From NCBI RefSeq assembly GCF_007745175.1, contig NZ_CP036271.1, positions 3,856,314 through 3,920,313 on the forward strand: 64,000 nt of DNA. Reading direction: 5' to 3'. Position 1 is the first letter of the stretch; each line of letters starts with the position of its first letter. Of the stretch, positions 37,756 to 46,935 are shown piece after piece. This DNA is from Caulifigura coniformis. GTDB lineage: Bacteria; Planctomycetota; Planctomycetia; Planctomycetales; Planctomycetaceae. The notes under the pieces are model-generated. The model was given only the letters and a program-made list of their open reading frames with translations. It had not been told where the DNA came from and did no database searches. Position numbers and translations under genes: made by a program.

Positions 37756-39654
37756 ATGGCCGAGCACGAGTTCGAACGGTTTCTGGGCGTGCTCTCCAGG
37801 CTGCTCAAGCTGTCATCGAAAGAGACGGCGGCCGTCGCGGACGAGATCTGCGATCACCTGGAAGAACGCTATAGCGAGCTGATTGGCCGGGGCGTGTCAC
37901 GGGACGACGCCGTGAAGCGGGCTCTCGATGAGTTTGATGATGCGGGCGAGTTCGCGGCGAAGCTCAATCAACTGGTGAGGCAACGGACCCGGAGGCGAAT
38001 CATGACAGGGGCGCTCACAACAGCGGCGGCCAGCGCGCTGGCGATTCTCATCACGACGGCCTTCTGGCCCGATCAGCGCCTTGCCGGAAACGGTGTCGCA
38101 CAAACTGCGGCCGTCCAGCAGTCCCAGCCGCCAGCGACGCCAGACGACATTGTGTACATCGATGAAGGCCAGTTCCTGCCCGATTGGTTGCGAAAACGGG
38201 TCGAGGACGACCTCAAGCCCCAGTCGATCACGGAACTGAAGCGTTTCCTCCAGGAGTTCACGGGACGAATCGTCGGCGTCGACTATACGGAACTGAAGTC
38301 GCTGGGACTGGACCCTAAAGTCGAGATTTCGCCGACGCCGGCCGGCGCTCCACTCTACGTTGTGCTCGACCGCGCGCTGCAGAATGTCGGCGGCGAAGAC
38401 CTCGACTGGCTGATCGATCCGGACGACGGCATGTTGAAGATCACCGGTCGGGAGAAAGTGGCGACGATCAAATTTCCGCTGACGGTCGATGTCTCCCCGC
38501 TGCTCAGCAGGGGGCTGGACATGGACGGGGTGATCGACCTCCTCCAATCGCAGACAACAGGTCCCTGGCATGCCGTCGATGGGGAGGGAGGCGTGATGAC
38601 GCCCCTGGGAAGCCGGATCACGATCATGGCAAGCCGGCGCATCCACCTGGAGTGTCAGGCCGTCCTGGCTGCCCTGGCTGCCAAGGGGAAAATGGTCGCC
38701 CTGAGCGAACCGTTCTCCACGAAGTCGATCGGCGAGGCATTGAAAAAGGAGGTCTCCTGCGACTTCCAGAAAACCCCCTTGCGCGAAGCCCTCGTCGACT
38801 TCACGCGGCAGACAGGCCAGCATTTTGTCTTCGACCATCGGGCACTTCAGGACGCTGGCATCGGGCTGGACGGGCCCGTGACCCTGTCGATCAGGAAGGC
38901 GCCCCTCGGAACGGCCTTGAAGCTGTTGTGGCTTGCAGTGGCCGAAGAACAGGGCGTCGAACCGAAGGTCGTCTCGAAGGATGGTCTGCTGTCCGTCACC
39001 TCCGACGAGGCCGAACCGATGCAGCAGGTCTATGTGCTCGATGTGTCCGACCTCGTGAGCCAGGACGACCTGCCTCAATTGATCTCGCTGATTTTCCACG
39101 CGACTCCCGGTCCCTGGCACGACATTGACGGCGATGGAGGGACAATCAAGGAGATCCCGGATGCGAGGATCATCGTCCGCCAGGATCGCCGAAATCTGGA
39201 TCAGTTGGTCAAGCTGCTCGATGATCATCGGGCCGTTGCGAAACAGGCGGTCCCCGTTCCTGCGCACGATCCGAATGCCATCGAAGTTCGTTACTACCGG
39301 ATGACCGAGTCCCAGGCCCAGACCCTGATGAGCATCATCCCGAAGTACGTCGCCGCCAATTCCTGGTCCGTCCAATTCGAGGATGGCAGCTTGCCCTCGA
39401 TGGATACCATTGCGATTCCAGGGGTGCAGGGGGGAGGCTTCTTTCAGGTCGGCGGAGTTCCCGGCGAGCCGCAGGTCGTTCTGGGACCAAAGGTGATGCT
39501 GGTCATCCGCCAGACCCGCAAGGTTCACCGCGAGATCGAAAAGTTCCTGAAGGATCTTTCGCGGAAATCGGGCGCTTCCTTCTTTGATCCCGTGGACGGC
39601 GTCAATGGCGGAGCAGGGAGCCTCGATGGATCTGGAGGAGGCGGCCTCAACTAG
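37756..39654 (+). CDS. HAAS-domain membrane protein fused to duplicated STN/secretin-like units
   Basis: A 632-aa protein with three parts. The N-terminus (about 1-75, FERFLGVLSRLLKLSSKETAAVADEICDHLEERYSELIGRGVSRDDAVKRALDEF) matches the HAAS/permease-prefix helices found next to PadR genes. One membrane helix follows (about 83-103). The long exported part carries two copies of a unit: an STN-like segment (LYVVLDRALQNVGGEDLDWLID; TALKLLWLAVAEEQGVEPKVV) then a block ending in PWHAVDGEGG (about 271) and PWHDIDGDGG (about 454), about 183 residues apart. The end has a secretin-like IRQTRKVHREIEKFLKDL segment and a Gly-rich tail. A HAAS plus STN fusion is not one I recognise; function unknown. Confidence 0.72.
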   Translation: MAEHEFERFLGVLSRLLKLSSKETAAVADEICDHLEERYSELIGRGVSRDDAVKRALDEFDDAGEFAAKLNQLVRQRTRRRIMTGALTTAAASALAILITTAFWPDQRLAGNGVAQTAAVQQSQPPATPDDIVYIDEGQFLPDWLRKRVEDDLKPQSITELKRFLQEFTGRIVGVDYTELKSLGLDPKVEISPTPAGAPLYVVLDRALQNVGGEDLDWLIDPDDGMLKITGREKVATIKFPLTVDVSPLLSRGLDMDGVIDLLQSQTTGPWHAVDGEGGVMTPLGSRITIMASRRIHLECQAVLAALAAKGKMVALSEPFSTKSIGEALKKEVSCDFQKTPLREALVDFTRQTGQHFVFDHRALQDAGIGLDGPVTLSIRKAPLGTALKLLWLAVAEEQGVEPKVVSKDGLLSVTSDEAEPMQQVYVLDVSDLVSQDDLPQLISLIFHATPGPWHDIDGDGGTIKEIPDARIIVRQDRRNLDQLVKLLDDHRAVAKQAVPVPAHDPNAIEVRYYRMTESQAQTLMSIIPKYVAANSWSVQFEDGSLPSMDTIAIPGVQGGGFFQVGGVPGEPQVVLGPKVMLVIRQTRKVHREIEKFLKDLSRKSGASFFDPVDGVNGGAGSLDGSGGGGLN

Positions 39655-39909
39655 CGGGTCGCCGGAGAACCGCGGCCGGAAGCCGATTTGGCGCTGATTG
39701 TCCGCTGGAACTCGCCGGTCCTCGCCGGTCGCACGGCCCACGGATTCGTCGCACCGGCGTTCCTCGGCCGCCGATCTTTCACTGGCCCGCCGATTGCCCT
39801 TGACCCTTTTTGCAATTCCGCCGCATCATCCCGCCCGTTCACCGGGACGGACTCCGCGGAAATGATGCCGCATACGGCCGCCACCCGGTTCCAGGGAGGG
39901 AAACGGACT

Positions 39910-40572
39910 ATGGCGCGTCACGCCGCCGTCGCATTTATCGTCGGCTATCTCGGAATTCTCGGCTACGGTCTCAGCGCCCACACCGTCGGCTACAAGACAT
40001 ACGCCCATCTTGGGATGTATTTCGTCGTCTGGGACATGTACTGCGGCTGGACAGGCTGGGAGAGTCGCAACCAGATCCTCGCCGAGGGTGAGAGCGGCCA
40101 GTACTACGACGTGGGGAAACCTCCCTGGGGAGAAATCTGCGTCTATGGCGAGCCCGATCGACGCCATTACGACATCTACGGCCTGCACTCCTACCGGATC
40201 GCGGACAACATCGCCCGACACACGGACCACGAGCCGTTTGTCCGGTATCTGATGATCGAAGAGGCGTGGTCGAAGAAGTACAACCTGCCCGATTCGCTTT
40301 GGGCACAACGGTTCGAAGAGCCTCGCGAGCCGCGGATCTACCGTCGCATTCGTTCGGCGTTTGAAGGGGACGGCAACTGCATCGCCTCCAACCCAAGCTG
40401 GTCCAACTGGCTGATGGCGCAGGCGCTGGGCAACAACCCGCGTCTGCAGAAGGACATGACGATCCGGACGCCGTTCATGACGACGGACCAGTTTGCACGC
40501 AGTCCCAACGTGATCGTGCCGGTGGGCGGTTATGGGCCGTTCGCATCGGGCGATAGCGGTTCGTCGAATTAG
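39910..40572 (+). CDS. Uncharacterised protein paired with HTTM protein
   Basis: A 220-aa protein with one N-terminal hydrophobic segment (VAFIVGYLGILGYGLSAHTVGY) and a soluble domain rich in Trp, Tyr and Arg (YFVVWDMYCGWTGWESRNQIL, PPWGEICVYGEPDRRHYDIYGLHSYRIADNIARHTDHEPF). I recognise no known domain. ATG 39910 has GGAGGG 9 nt upstream; the open frame back to 39688 is discarded for lack of features. It precedes the HTTM gene by 49 bases and so probably works with it, for instance as a partner of a membrane-bound carboxylase-like protein. Function unknown. Confidence 0.65.
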   Translation: MARHAAVAFIVGYLGILGYGLSAHTVGYKTYAHLGMYFVVWDMYCGWTGWESRNQILAEGESGQYYDVGKPPWGEICVYGEPDRRHYDIYGLHSYRIADNIARHTDHEPFVRYLMIEEAWSKKYNLPDSLWAQRFEEPREPRIYRRIRSAFEGDGNCIASNPSWSNWLMAQALGNNPRLQKDMTIRTPFMTTDQFARSPNVIVPVGGYGPFASGDSGSSN

Positions 40573-40621
40573 CCAGCAATACAGGCCGGGCGGCAGCAGA
40601 TTCCAGGGAAGGAAAGTGGCG

Positions 40622-42127
40622 ATGTCTCATGCGACCCAGGGCAGGGCGAGCCTGCGCGAGCAGGTGCGGGAGTTCTTTTTCGCGGAGGAGGTCCCCTACG
40701 CCCTCGCGCTGCTGCGGATCACGATCCCGGCCATCCTGATGGTCCTCGTCGTCCAGCACTGGCCCTACGTACGGCAGATCTATTCGCAGGATGGGGCCCC
40801 GGCCCCTCTCTGGGAGAATTATCTTCACGACGGGTTGCTGCCGATTCCGACCGCGACGGTCGCCGTCGGGCTGTACGCCGTCCTGACCGTCGCCCTGATC
40901 ACGGCCTGCATCGGCTGGCACACCCGTATCTCGCTTGGGGTGGCGACCGTGCTCTACACGTGGTTCACGCTCATCGACTCGATTTCGACGATGACCAAGT
41001 TCACCGTCATCCTGTCGCACATCCTGCTCCTGCTCACCATTTCCCGGTGCGGCGACATCTGGTCGGTCGACGCCTGGCTCAGCCGCAGACGGTCGTCGCC
41101 AACGCCGTGGCCCGGCACGAACGGCCACCCGAAATCGCCTGTCTGGCCCCGTCGGCTGATCGCCCTGTTCATCGGCATCGTCTATCTCGGCGCGGCCGTC
41201 ACCAAGATGCACACAACCGGTTATTTCAGCGGCGACCAGATGGCCTACTGGATGCTGACGAACACCAACTTCGCCAATCCAATGGGCGAATGGTTGAGCC
41301 TCTTCCCGGCATGGCTGGTCGTGTCGTCCTACCTCGTGATCATCTGGGAAATCACGTTCCTGTGCCTCTGCTGGCGGGGCTACGGACGATGGCTTGCGGT
41401 CGGCTTCGGGTACATGTTCCACCTGATGACGACGCTGCTCCTGGGGTTGATCATTTTCCCGCTGATCTACGTGACGCTCTATCTCGCGCTGTTCAACGAG
41501 GCCGATTTTCAGTCGTTCGGTCGCCGCATCCGCCGGGCGGGCCGCAGGTTCACGGGAGTCGGCGCGCTGCTCGCGAAGGTTCGCGGGCTCCGTGCATGGC
41601 AGCCGCCACGGGTGACGGCCTCGGGCAACTTCGCCGCGATTGGAACCCTCGCCGCGGTCGCCGCTCTTGCCGCGATCGAGCTGGAGCATTTTGCGGACGT
41701 GTATGGCGAGCGTGGCTCGCAGGGACGCCACACGCTTCAGCCACTGCCGCAGGAACGCTACCAGGAACTCCTGACGGTCGCCGACCGGATCGAGCCCGTC
41801 GACAAGATGTTCTCGTTCGATGTCGGAACCGAGATGCTGGGCGACGTCCTGATGGATCGACGGCGCACCTTCCAGCACGGCGAGAACGCGATCGTCCAAT
41901 GCGCGCTTCAGCCGGCGCATGAAGACCTGTTTGTGGAAGTTCAGATCCGGGACGCGGACGACCGCATCGTCAGCCGGGGTGGCGTCGTTGTCGCCCGCGA
42001 AAACCTGCGAGGCAATGTCACATACCGGCTCGATGAATCGTTCGCGCCTGGCGACTACTCATTCGTGATGCGCATCGACGGCCGCGAAGTCGCCCGGCGG
42101 CGCATCCGGTTGAACGGAGCGAGCTGA
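40622..42127 (+). CDS. HTTM-domain (vitamin K-dependent carboxylase-like) membrane protein
   Basis: A 501-aa protein with about seven or eight helices of the HTTM domain, homologous to vertebrate gamma-glutamyl carboxylase. Family blocks include ALLRITIPAILMVLVV near the start, FIGIVYLGAAVTKMHTTGYFSGDQMAYWM with the Lys that corresponds to the proposed catalytic base, and IIWEITFLCLCW. A soluble C-terminal region (about 350-500) has no known domain. GGAAGG lies before ATG 40622. Enzyme activity of bacterial HTTM proteins is mostly untested. Confidence 0.82.
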   Translation: MSHATQGRASLREQVREFFFAEEVPYALALLRITIPAILMVLVVQHWPYVRQIYSQDGAPAPLWENYLHDGLLPIPTATVAVGLYAVLTVALITACIGWHTRISLGVATVLYTWFTLIDSISTMTKFTVILSHILLLLTISRCGDIWSVDAWLSRRRSSPTPWPGTNGHPKSPVWPRRLIALFIGIVYLGAAVTKMHTTGYFSGDQMAYWMLTNTNFANPMGEWLSLFPAWLVVSSYLVIIWEITFLCLCWRGYGRWLAVGFGYMFHLMTTLLLGLIIFPLIYVTLYLALFNEADFQSFGRRIRRAGRRFTGVGALLAKVRGLRAWQPPRVTASGNFAAIGTLAAVAALAAIELEHFADVYGERGSQGRHTLQPLPQERYQELLTVADRIEPVDKMFSFDVGTEMLGDVLMDRRRTFQHGENAIVQCALQPAHEDLFVEVQIRDADDRIVSRGGVVVARENLRGNVTYRLDESFAPGDYSFVMRIDGREVARRRIRLNGAS

Positions 42128-42154
42128 AGTTCCGCATTTAGGGGACGTTCCGAT

Positions 42155-44323
42155 TCAGGGGCGCTGCTGTCCGTATTGTTCCGGAATGACAATGCCGTCA
42201 CGGTAGGCGGGCTGTGCAGGCCTCCCTACCGGAGCGAATGGCTCGGGCTGCGTCACGGGCATCCTTGACGCTGAGGGGTTGACCGAGGGGAGCGGGGCGA
42301 AGTCGGAGCTGCGTCCGTTGTTCTGCGGCTGCTGCGACGTGTGAGGGTAGGGGGCCGGCGCGACAGGCTGCCGTCCCCAGCTTTCGTTCATCATTTGCGA
42401 CTGCGGCGGAGGCGTCTGGTACGGAACTCCGCCCGCGGGTGAGGGAATCGCCCCTGAAGGCGTGCCGGCCCAGGTGGACTGCAGCGTCTGCTGGAGCTGG
42501 TGGTCCGCAATGCGGCGCGTGTCGTCATATCCCTGCATGCCGCCCTGCATGTTCCCCTGCCGCCACGTATTCGGAGCAGGCGGAAGCTGCGGCATCTGGC
42601 CGCTGGCCGGACTCACAAAGGCCTGCCGAAACTGGGCGTGGGGATCATTCACGCTTCCGGGCGTCATCATGGTCGACGTTCCTCCGGGCATCGACTGGCC
42701 CATCGAGTTCGTCGGCGGGGTCACCGGCCCTTGCTCAAAGAAGCTCGGCTGCTGCCGGAGGTCGGGGGGAGGCGTCAGGTCCGGAGACTGCACCGGAGTC
42801 GGTGCGAACGCCGCTCCGATTTGCGAGTACGAACCGGGTGACACACGATCAGACGGCTGTTCGAGGTTGGAGAAAGGTTGTCCTGGTCCCAGTCCCAGTC
42901 CCATGAGGGCGGCATCGCGACGGGCCTTTTCCAGGGCCGCGGCGGTTGGACGACGATCGCCGGCGACCTGCTGGTCAGGCGACTGGCCATAGCCAGTCTG
43001 CGGCACGGCGGACGGCCTGGGCTGCCGGAAGCTGGCTGCCACGTCGGGCATCGCAGTCGGTTGGGCTGTCATCTCAGACGCCTGGTACATCGCCTGGTCG
43101 TGCAGCCGGGGTGTTTCGATGGCCTGGGCTCGCTGGATCGGGTCGACGGTACCCGCCTGCGAATTCGCCCATTCCTGACGTCCCGCCTGCGGTGCGCGAT
43201 AGGCTGTCGCGGCGTTGCCGAAATCGCGTTGTTCGGGGCCTTGGGAATCACCGGGGTTCGATCGCATCACCGGGCCGCCCGGTTCGTAGTGCGTGAACGA
43301 TCGCTGGACCGGCTGCTGCTCAAAACCCGCGGGCGCGGCGCCCATGGGAGACTGCGACTGCTGGACAGGCGGGTTCTGCGGAACTGCGTTGCTCGCGAAC
43401 TGCGGAGCGGTGGGCTGGAACTGTGGTGAGAATTGTGGCTGGACCGGCGGGGCGGCCGGTTGCTGCGGAGGAGGGGCGTAGGCCGCGGCGTTGTTCTGCG
43501 GGTTGGGACCGAGGGTGAGCGGCTGGCCCGCGGAGGGGCCGCCGTATCGATCGACCTGCGAGAGCTGATTCCTCAGGTACTCGCCGGTGAGGTCCGGGGC
43601 GACGCCGGGCGCTGCTCCCCAGGGGCCTCGCTGAGCAGCGGCCCGCTCGTCCCACTGGGAGGGGGCGGCCCCGTTGGCGGCCCCGACCGTGGCAGGGCGG
43701 TTCGCGACCATTTGGCCGGGCTGAGCCCGTTCCGTCGAAACAAACTGGGCGGCCGGCTGGTGCTGCCGGCACTTCGCAAGGTGATCGCGCGCGATGGAGG
43801 AATTGGGGTCGAGTTCCAGTGCCCGCTGGAGGGCCCTCTCGGCATCCTGCCAGCGTCCCTGCAGAATGAACGACCAACCCATGTCGGCCGCGATGTTCGA
43901 ATTGCCCGGGTCGAGCGACAGCGCCGTGCGATAGTAGCTCTCGGACTCGCCGAAGCGCTCCTGGAGGTCGGCGACGATGGCCAGGCGGTGCTGCGCTGCG
44001 GCGTGGGTCGGCTCCAGCTTCGCCGCTGCTTCAAAGCTCATCCGCGCCCGCTGGAGGTGGGCAGGCTTGTCCTGCTTGTCTCGATAGAACTGCTGGAGGG
44101 CCTTCTCCCCGGCCTCGAACGCGACGGCCGGTGTCTGGGGAGTGGGCTCGGTGCGGCGATTCGCTGCTCCTGGAAGCCCGGCAGGAGTGCTATGCGACGC
44201 CTGCGAGACTTCGTTTCCCTTTTCCTTGCTCGCTTCATAACGGCTGAGGGCCTTCGCTGCGGAAGATTGGCAACCGGCGGCCAATCCTGCAGCGCATGCC
44301 AATCCGAGAACTCGCGATTTCAT
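42155..44323 (-). CDS. TPR lipoprotein with long Gln/Pro-rich region
   Basis: A 722-aa lipoprotein with lipobox GLAAGC. The N-terminal third has about three TPR repeats (AHLQRARMSFEAAAKLEPTHAAAQHRLAIVA, FGESESYYRTALSLDPGNSNIAADMGWSFIL, RWQDAERALQRALELDPNSS). The rest (about 190-722) is low-complexity, rich in Gln, Pro, Ala and Ser with many QPP and PQQ runs, and probably unstructured. ATG 44323 is fixed by the signal peptide; the frame back to 44689 shows no features. The gene lies downstream of glmS on the same strand. It may be a surface or periplasmic scaffold, exact role unknown. Confidence 0.78.
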   Translation of the reverse strand: MKSRVLGLACAAGLAAGCQSSAAKALSRYEASKEKGNEVSQASHSTPAGLPGAANRRTEPTPQTPAVAFEAGEKALQQFYRDKQDKPAHLQRARMSFEAAAKLEPTHAAAQHRLAIVADLQERFGESESYYRTALSLDPGNSNIAADMGWSFILQGRWQDAERALQRALELDPNSSIARDHLAKCRQHQPAAQFVSTERAQPGQMVANRPATVGAANGAAPSQWDERAAAQRGPWGAAPGVAPDLTGEYLRNQLSQVDRYGGPSAGQPLTLGPNPQNNAAAYAPPPQQPAAPPVQPQFSPQFQPTAPQFASNAVPQNPPVQQSQSPMGAAPAGFEQQPVQRSFTHYEPGGPVMRSNPGDSQGPEQRDFGNAATAYRAPQAGRQEWANSQAGTVDPIQRAQAIETPRLHDQAMYQASEMTAQPTAMPDVAASFRQPRPSAVPQTGYGQSPDQQVAGDRRPTAAALEKARRDAALMGLGLGPGQPFSNLEQPSDRVSPGSYSQIGAAFAPTPVQSPDLTPPPDLRQQPSFFEQGPVTPPTNSMGQSMPGGTSTMMTPGSVNDPHAQFRQAFVSPASGQMPQLPPAPNTWRQGNMQGGMQGYDDTRRIADHQLQQTLQSTWAGTPSGAIPSPAGGVPYQTPPPQSQMMNESWGRQPVAPAPYPHTSQQPQNNGRSSDFAPLPSVNPSASRMPVTQPEPFAPVGRPAQPAYRDGIVIPEQYGQQRP

Positions 44324-44621
44324 GGCGGGACCGATATGGCGACAACGACCTGAGGTGGGCGATGACTCTGGCTCGCTGGGAACGAGTTGAGCCTCATCAA
44401 GTGCCGGCGGCGACCGCGGTTTGCGGAATCGCAGCGATCGCTGCTGGCGGGAATGCCCCCGCCTTATAAGAAGGCGTTTTTGAAGAGGTCCAGCCCGCTC
44501 AGGCGAAGATTGGAATCCAGGAGGTCCTGGTAATCCCGGGGGGAATTTTCGAGAGAGTGCGGCAGTTTTCGCCGCTTTGCCCCGCCTGCTGTCAGCAAGC
44601 CATCGCGAGCCCTGTCCGCGC
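44324..44621. other. Intergenic region between glmS and the TPR gene
   Basis: About 300 bases, no supported gene. No intrinsic terminator with a T-run for glmS was found here, so the TPR gene may be reached by read-through. Confidence 0.4.
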
Positions 44622-46487
44622 TCACTCCACGGTGACGCTCTTGGCCAGGTTCCGGGGACGATCGACGTTGCACCCCCGCAGCACGGCAATGTGGTATGCC
44701 AGAAGCTGCAGCGGGACGGCCGTCACCAGCGGCTGGAGGAATTCCTCTGTATCCGGAACGCAGATCACGTCGTCGGCGATCTCCGCCACCTTGTCGTCCC
44801 CTTCGCAGGCGATGGCGATGATCGGGCCTTTGCGGGCCTTGATCTCCTCCATGTTGCTGATCACCTTCGGGTGAATATGTCCTCGCGGCACGACGAAGAT
44901 GCTCGGCGTGTCACGGTCGACGAGGGCGATCGGGCCATGCTTCATCTCCGCGGCGGGATAGCCCTCCGCATGGAGATAGCTGATTTCCTTGAGCTTCAGG
45001 GCGCCTTCGAGCGCCACCGGGAAGTTGTACAGACGGCCCAGGTACAGCGCGTTGCGGGCCTGGAAGTATTTCTCGGCCACTTCCCGGACGGCGTCGTTGC
45101 ACTCGAGCGTCCGCTGCACCACTTCGGGCATCGAGCGCAGGTGCGAAATGATCCGTTGGCCGGCCTGATACGACAGGTTCCGCATCCGCCCCAGGAACAG
45201 GCCGAGCAACGTCAGTACGGTCACCTGTGAGGTGAACGCCTTGGTGGATGCGACGCCCACTTCCGGCCCGGCATGCAGGTAGACGCCGCCATCGGCCTCA
45301 CGGGCGATCGTCGAGCCGACGACGTTGCAGATCGCGAGGGAAGGGAGGCCCTTGCGCTTGCATTCCCGCATGGCTGCGAGGGTGTCCGCGGTTTCACCAC
45401 TCTGGGTGATGGCAAACACCATGGTTCCTTCCGCCAGCGGCGGATTGCGGTAGCGGAGTTCGCTCGCGTATTCGACTTCGACTGGCAGACGCGCGAATTC
45501 CTCGATCAGGTATTCGCCGACCAGTCCCGCGTGCCAGCTCGTTCCGCAGCCGGTCAGTACGATCCGGTTGATCCGCCGCAGCTGCTGCGGCGTCAGGTTC
45601 AGGCCGCCGAAATGGGCAGTCGCTTCCTCGTCGTCGAGGCGGCCGCGCATCGCGTTTTCGATCGTCTGTGGCTGCTCGAAGATCTCTTTGAGCATGTAAT
45701 GCTCGAAGCGTCCCAGGCCGATGTCTTCCGCCGCATGCTCGATGATATGGATCGAGGGATCGCGGCGACCCGACTCACGGTGCCGCACCTCGAACGAATC
45801 GCTGTGAACGATCGCCAGTTCGTGATCGGCCAGGTAGACGACTTCGTTCGTGTGCCCCACGAGCGGGCTGGCATCGCTGGCGACGAAGTTCTCGCCCTTG
45901 CCGACGCCAATCACCAGCGGACTCCCGTTGCGCGCCGCAATAATCACATTGGGAAGCGACTGGAACAGGATGGCGAGTCCATAGGTTCCCTTGAGCTTGG
46001 AAATCGCGTTCTCGACCGCCCGGACGCAGATTTCCTTGTCCGCAACGTCTTCGCCGATCAGTTCCAGTTCATCGAGTTCGTGGGAGACGAGGTGCGCGAC
46101 CGCCTCGGTGTCGGTTGCGGTCCGGAATACATATCCAATCGCCTGCAGCTGGCTGCGCAGCGACGTGTAGTTCTCGATGACACCATTGTGGACCAGCACG
46201 ACATTGCCGTTGCCGCCGACGTGGGGGTGCGAATTGACGTCGGTCGTCTCGCCGTGAGTGGCCCACCGCGTATGCCCGACGCCGATGTTGCCGGAGACCG
46301 GGCTCGATTCCACCAGTCCGGCGAGTTCCTGAACCCGGCCGGCTTTCTTGCGAATCTGGATCGCCCCGTCATCGGTCGTGACGGCGATCCCAGCGCTGTC
46401 GTAACCACGGTATTCCAGCCGCCGCAGGCCCTCGAGCAGGAACTCAGTGACGTTTCGCTTGCCGACGTATCCGACAATGCCGCACAT
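44622..46487 (-). CDS. glmS: Glutamine:fructose-6-phosphate aminotransferase (isomerising)
   Basis: A 621-aa enzyme that makes glucosamine-6-phosphate from fructose-6-phosphate and glutamine, the first step toward UDP-GlcNAc. The start MCGIVGYVG supplies the N-terminal Cys2 nucleophile of the glutaminase domain (about 1-240; GHTRWATHGETTDVNSHPH present). Two SIS domains follow with VLTGCGTSWHAGLVGEYLIE, AITQSGETADTLAAMRECK and SYLHAEGYPAAEMKHGPIALVD, and the end is LAKSVTVE. ATG 46487 is preceded by GGAG at 8 nt; upstream in-frame residues cannot be part of an active N-terminus. A possible promoter lies at 46587-46616. Confidence 0.97.
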   Translation of the reverse strand: MCGIVGYVGKRNVTEFLLEGLRRLEYRGYDSAGIAVTTDDGAIQIRKKAGRVQELAGLVESSPVSGNIGVGHTRWATHGETTDVNSHPHVGGNGNVVLVHNGVIENYTSLRSQLQAIGYVFRTATDTEAVAHLVSHELDELELIGEDVADKEICVRAVENAISKLKGTYGLAILFQSLPNVIIAARNGSPLVIGVGKGENFVASDASPLVGHTNEVVYLADHELAIVHSDSFEVRHRESGRRDPSIHIIEHAAEDIGLGRFEHYMLKEIFEQPQTIENAMRGRLDDEEATAHFGGLNLTPQQLRRINRIVLTGCGTSWHAGLVGEYLIEEFARLPVEVEYASELRYRNPPLAEGTMVFAITQSGETADTLAAMRECKRKGLPSLAICNVVGSTIAREADGGVYLHAGPEVGVASTKAFTSQVTVLTLLGLFLGRMRNLSYQAGQRIISHLRSMPEVVQRTLECNDAVREVAEKYFQARNALYLGRLYNFPVALEGALKLKEISYLHAEGYPAAEMKHGPIALVDRDTPSIFVVPRGHIHPKVISNMEEIKARKGPIIAIACEGDDKVAEIADDVICVPDTEEFLQPLVTAVPLQLLAYHIAVLRGCNVDRPRNLAKSVTVE

Positions 46488-46586
46488 GGCCGTCGCTCCA
46501 CCCTGGGCCGCCGTCAAGGGAGGCACAAGGCTCTGATTTGAAAGGACTCACGCGCCGGAGGTTGATGGCTCCAGAGTTTCCACCGG

Positions 46587-46616
46587 GTTCTATCACCGTC
46601 CAAATAAAGGGGTCAA
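46587..46616 (-). promoter_or_regulatory. Candidate glmS promoter
   Basis: On the minus strand TTGACC (46616-46611) is followed after 18 nt by TAGAAC (46592-46587). The predicted transcript would have a leader of about 93 nt before the glmS ATG at 46487. The same -35 form, TTGACC, is seen at 3858-3863. Prediction only. Confidence 0.42.
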
Positions 46617-46829
46617 CAGGGGTTACGCACTCGCGGCAACGGAGCAATGTTCCATGCGAGCGCTGTTCAGAGCGCCTGATTCCCGGAACAGACGCGCTCC
46701 GGAGCCTGAACGCCCTCATCGACCCGGCGTTGCAATTCGCCACGCTTGATTCGGGCTTGGCGCGATTTAACACAGTGGAAACCCGGTGTCCGGCGCGACC
46801 TGCGCACTATCACGTCGTTTGGCATCCAC

Positions 46830-46845
46830 GTTGCAACTTTGCAAC
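46830..46845. promoter_or_regulatory. Operator-like palindrome
   Basis: GTTGCAA (46830-46836) and TTGCAAC (46839-46845) are exact inverted copies separated by CT. It stands 90 bases before the small gene at 46936, next to the hairpin at 46848-46876. The size fits a dimeric regulator site, but no regulator is known to me. Confidence 0.45.
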
Positions 46846-46847
46846 AT

Positions 46848-46876
46848 CGGACGCATGTTCAGACATCGTGCGTCCG
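46848..46876 (+). other. Stable hairpin in the leader of the gene at 46936
   Basis: CGGACGCA (46848-46855) pairs with TGCGTCCG (46869-46876), and inside it ATGT pairs with ACAT around TCAG. No T-run follows. It may act as an RNA structure of the 5' leader. Confidence 0.5.
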
Positions 46877-46935
46877 GCTGGACGGGGCAGAAAGCTCGTG
46901 ACCGCGCCCCTGGTTGTTTCGGAGAGCTGAGAGCT

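Larger units (their letters stand above)
46488..46935. other. Divergent intergenic region between glmS and a small gene
   Basis: About 448 bases without a supported gene. It carries the glmS promoter candidate (46587-46616), a perfect 7-bp palindrome at 46830-46845 and a hairpin at 46848-46876, all listed. No glmS ribozyme-like structure was seen. Confidence 0.5.

Noticed and set aside
37897-39741. Long minus-strand open frame (614 codons)
   Set aside because: Antisense to the HAAS-STN gene, no signal or domain.
46488-46700. glmS ribozyme before glmS
   Set aside because: The ribozyme is known from Firmicutes, and I saw no matching core or pseudoknot; a plain promoter candidate is present.
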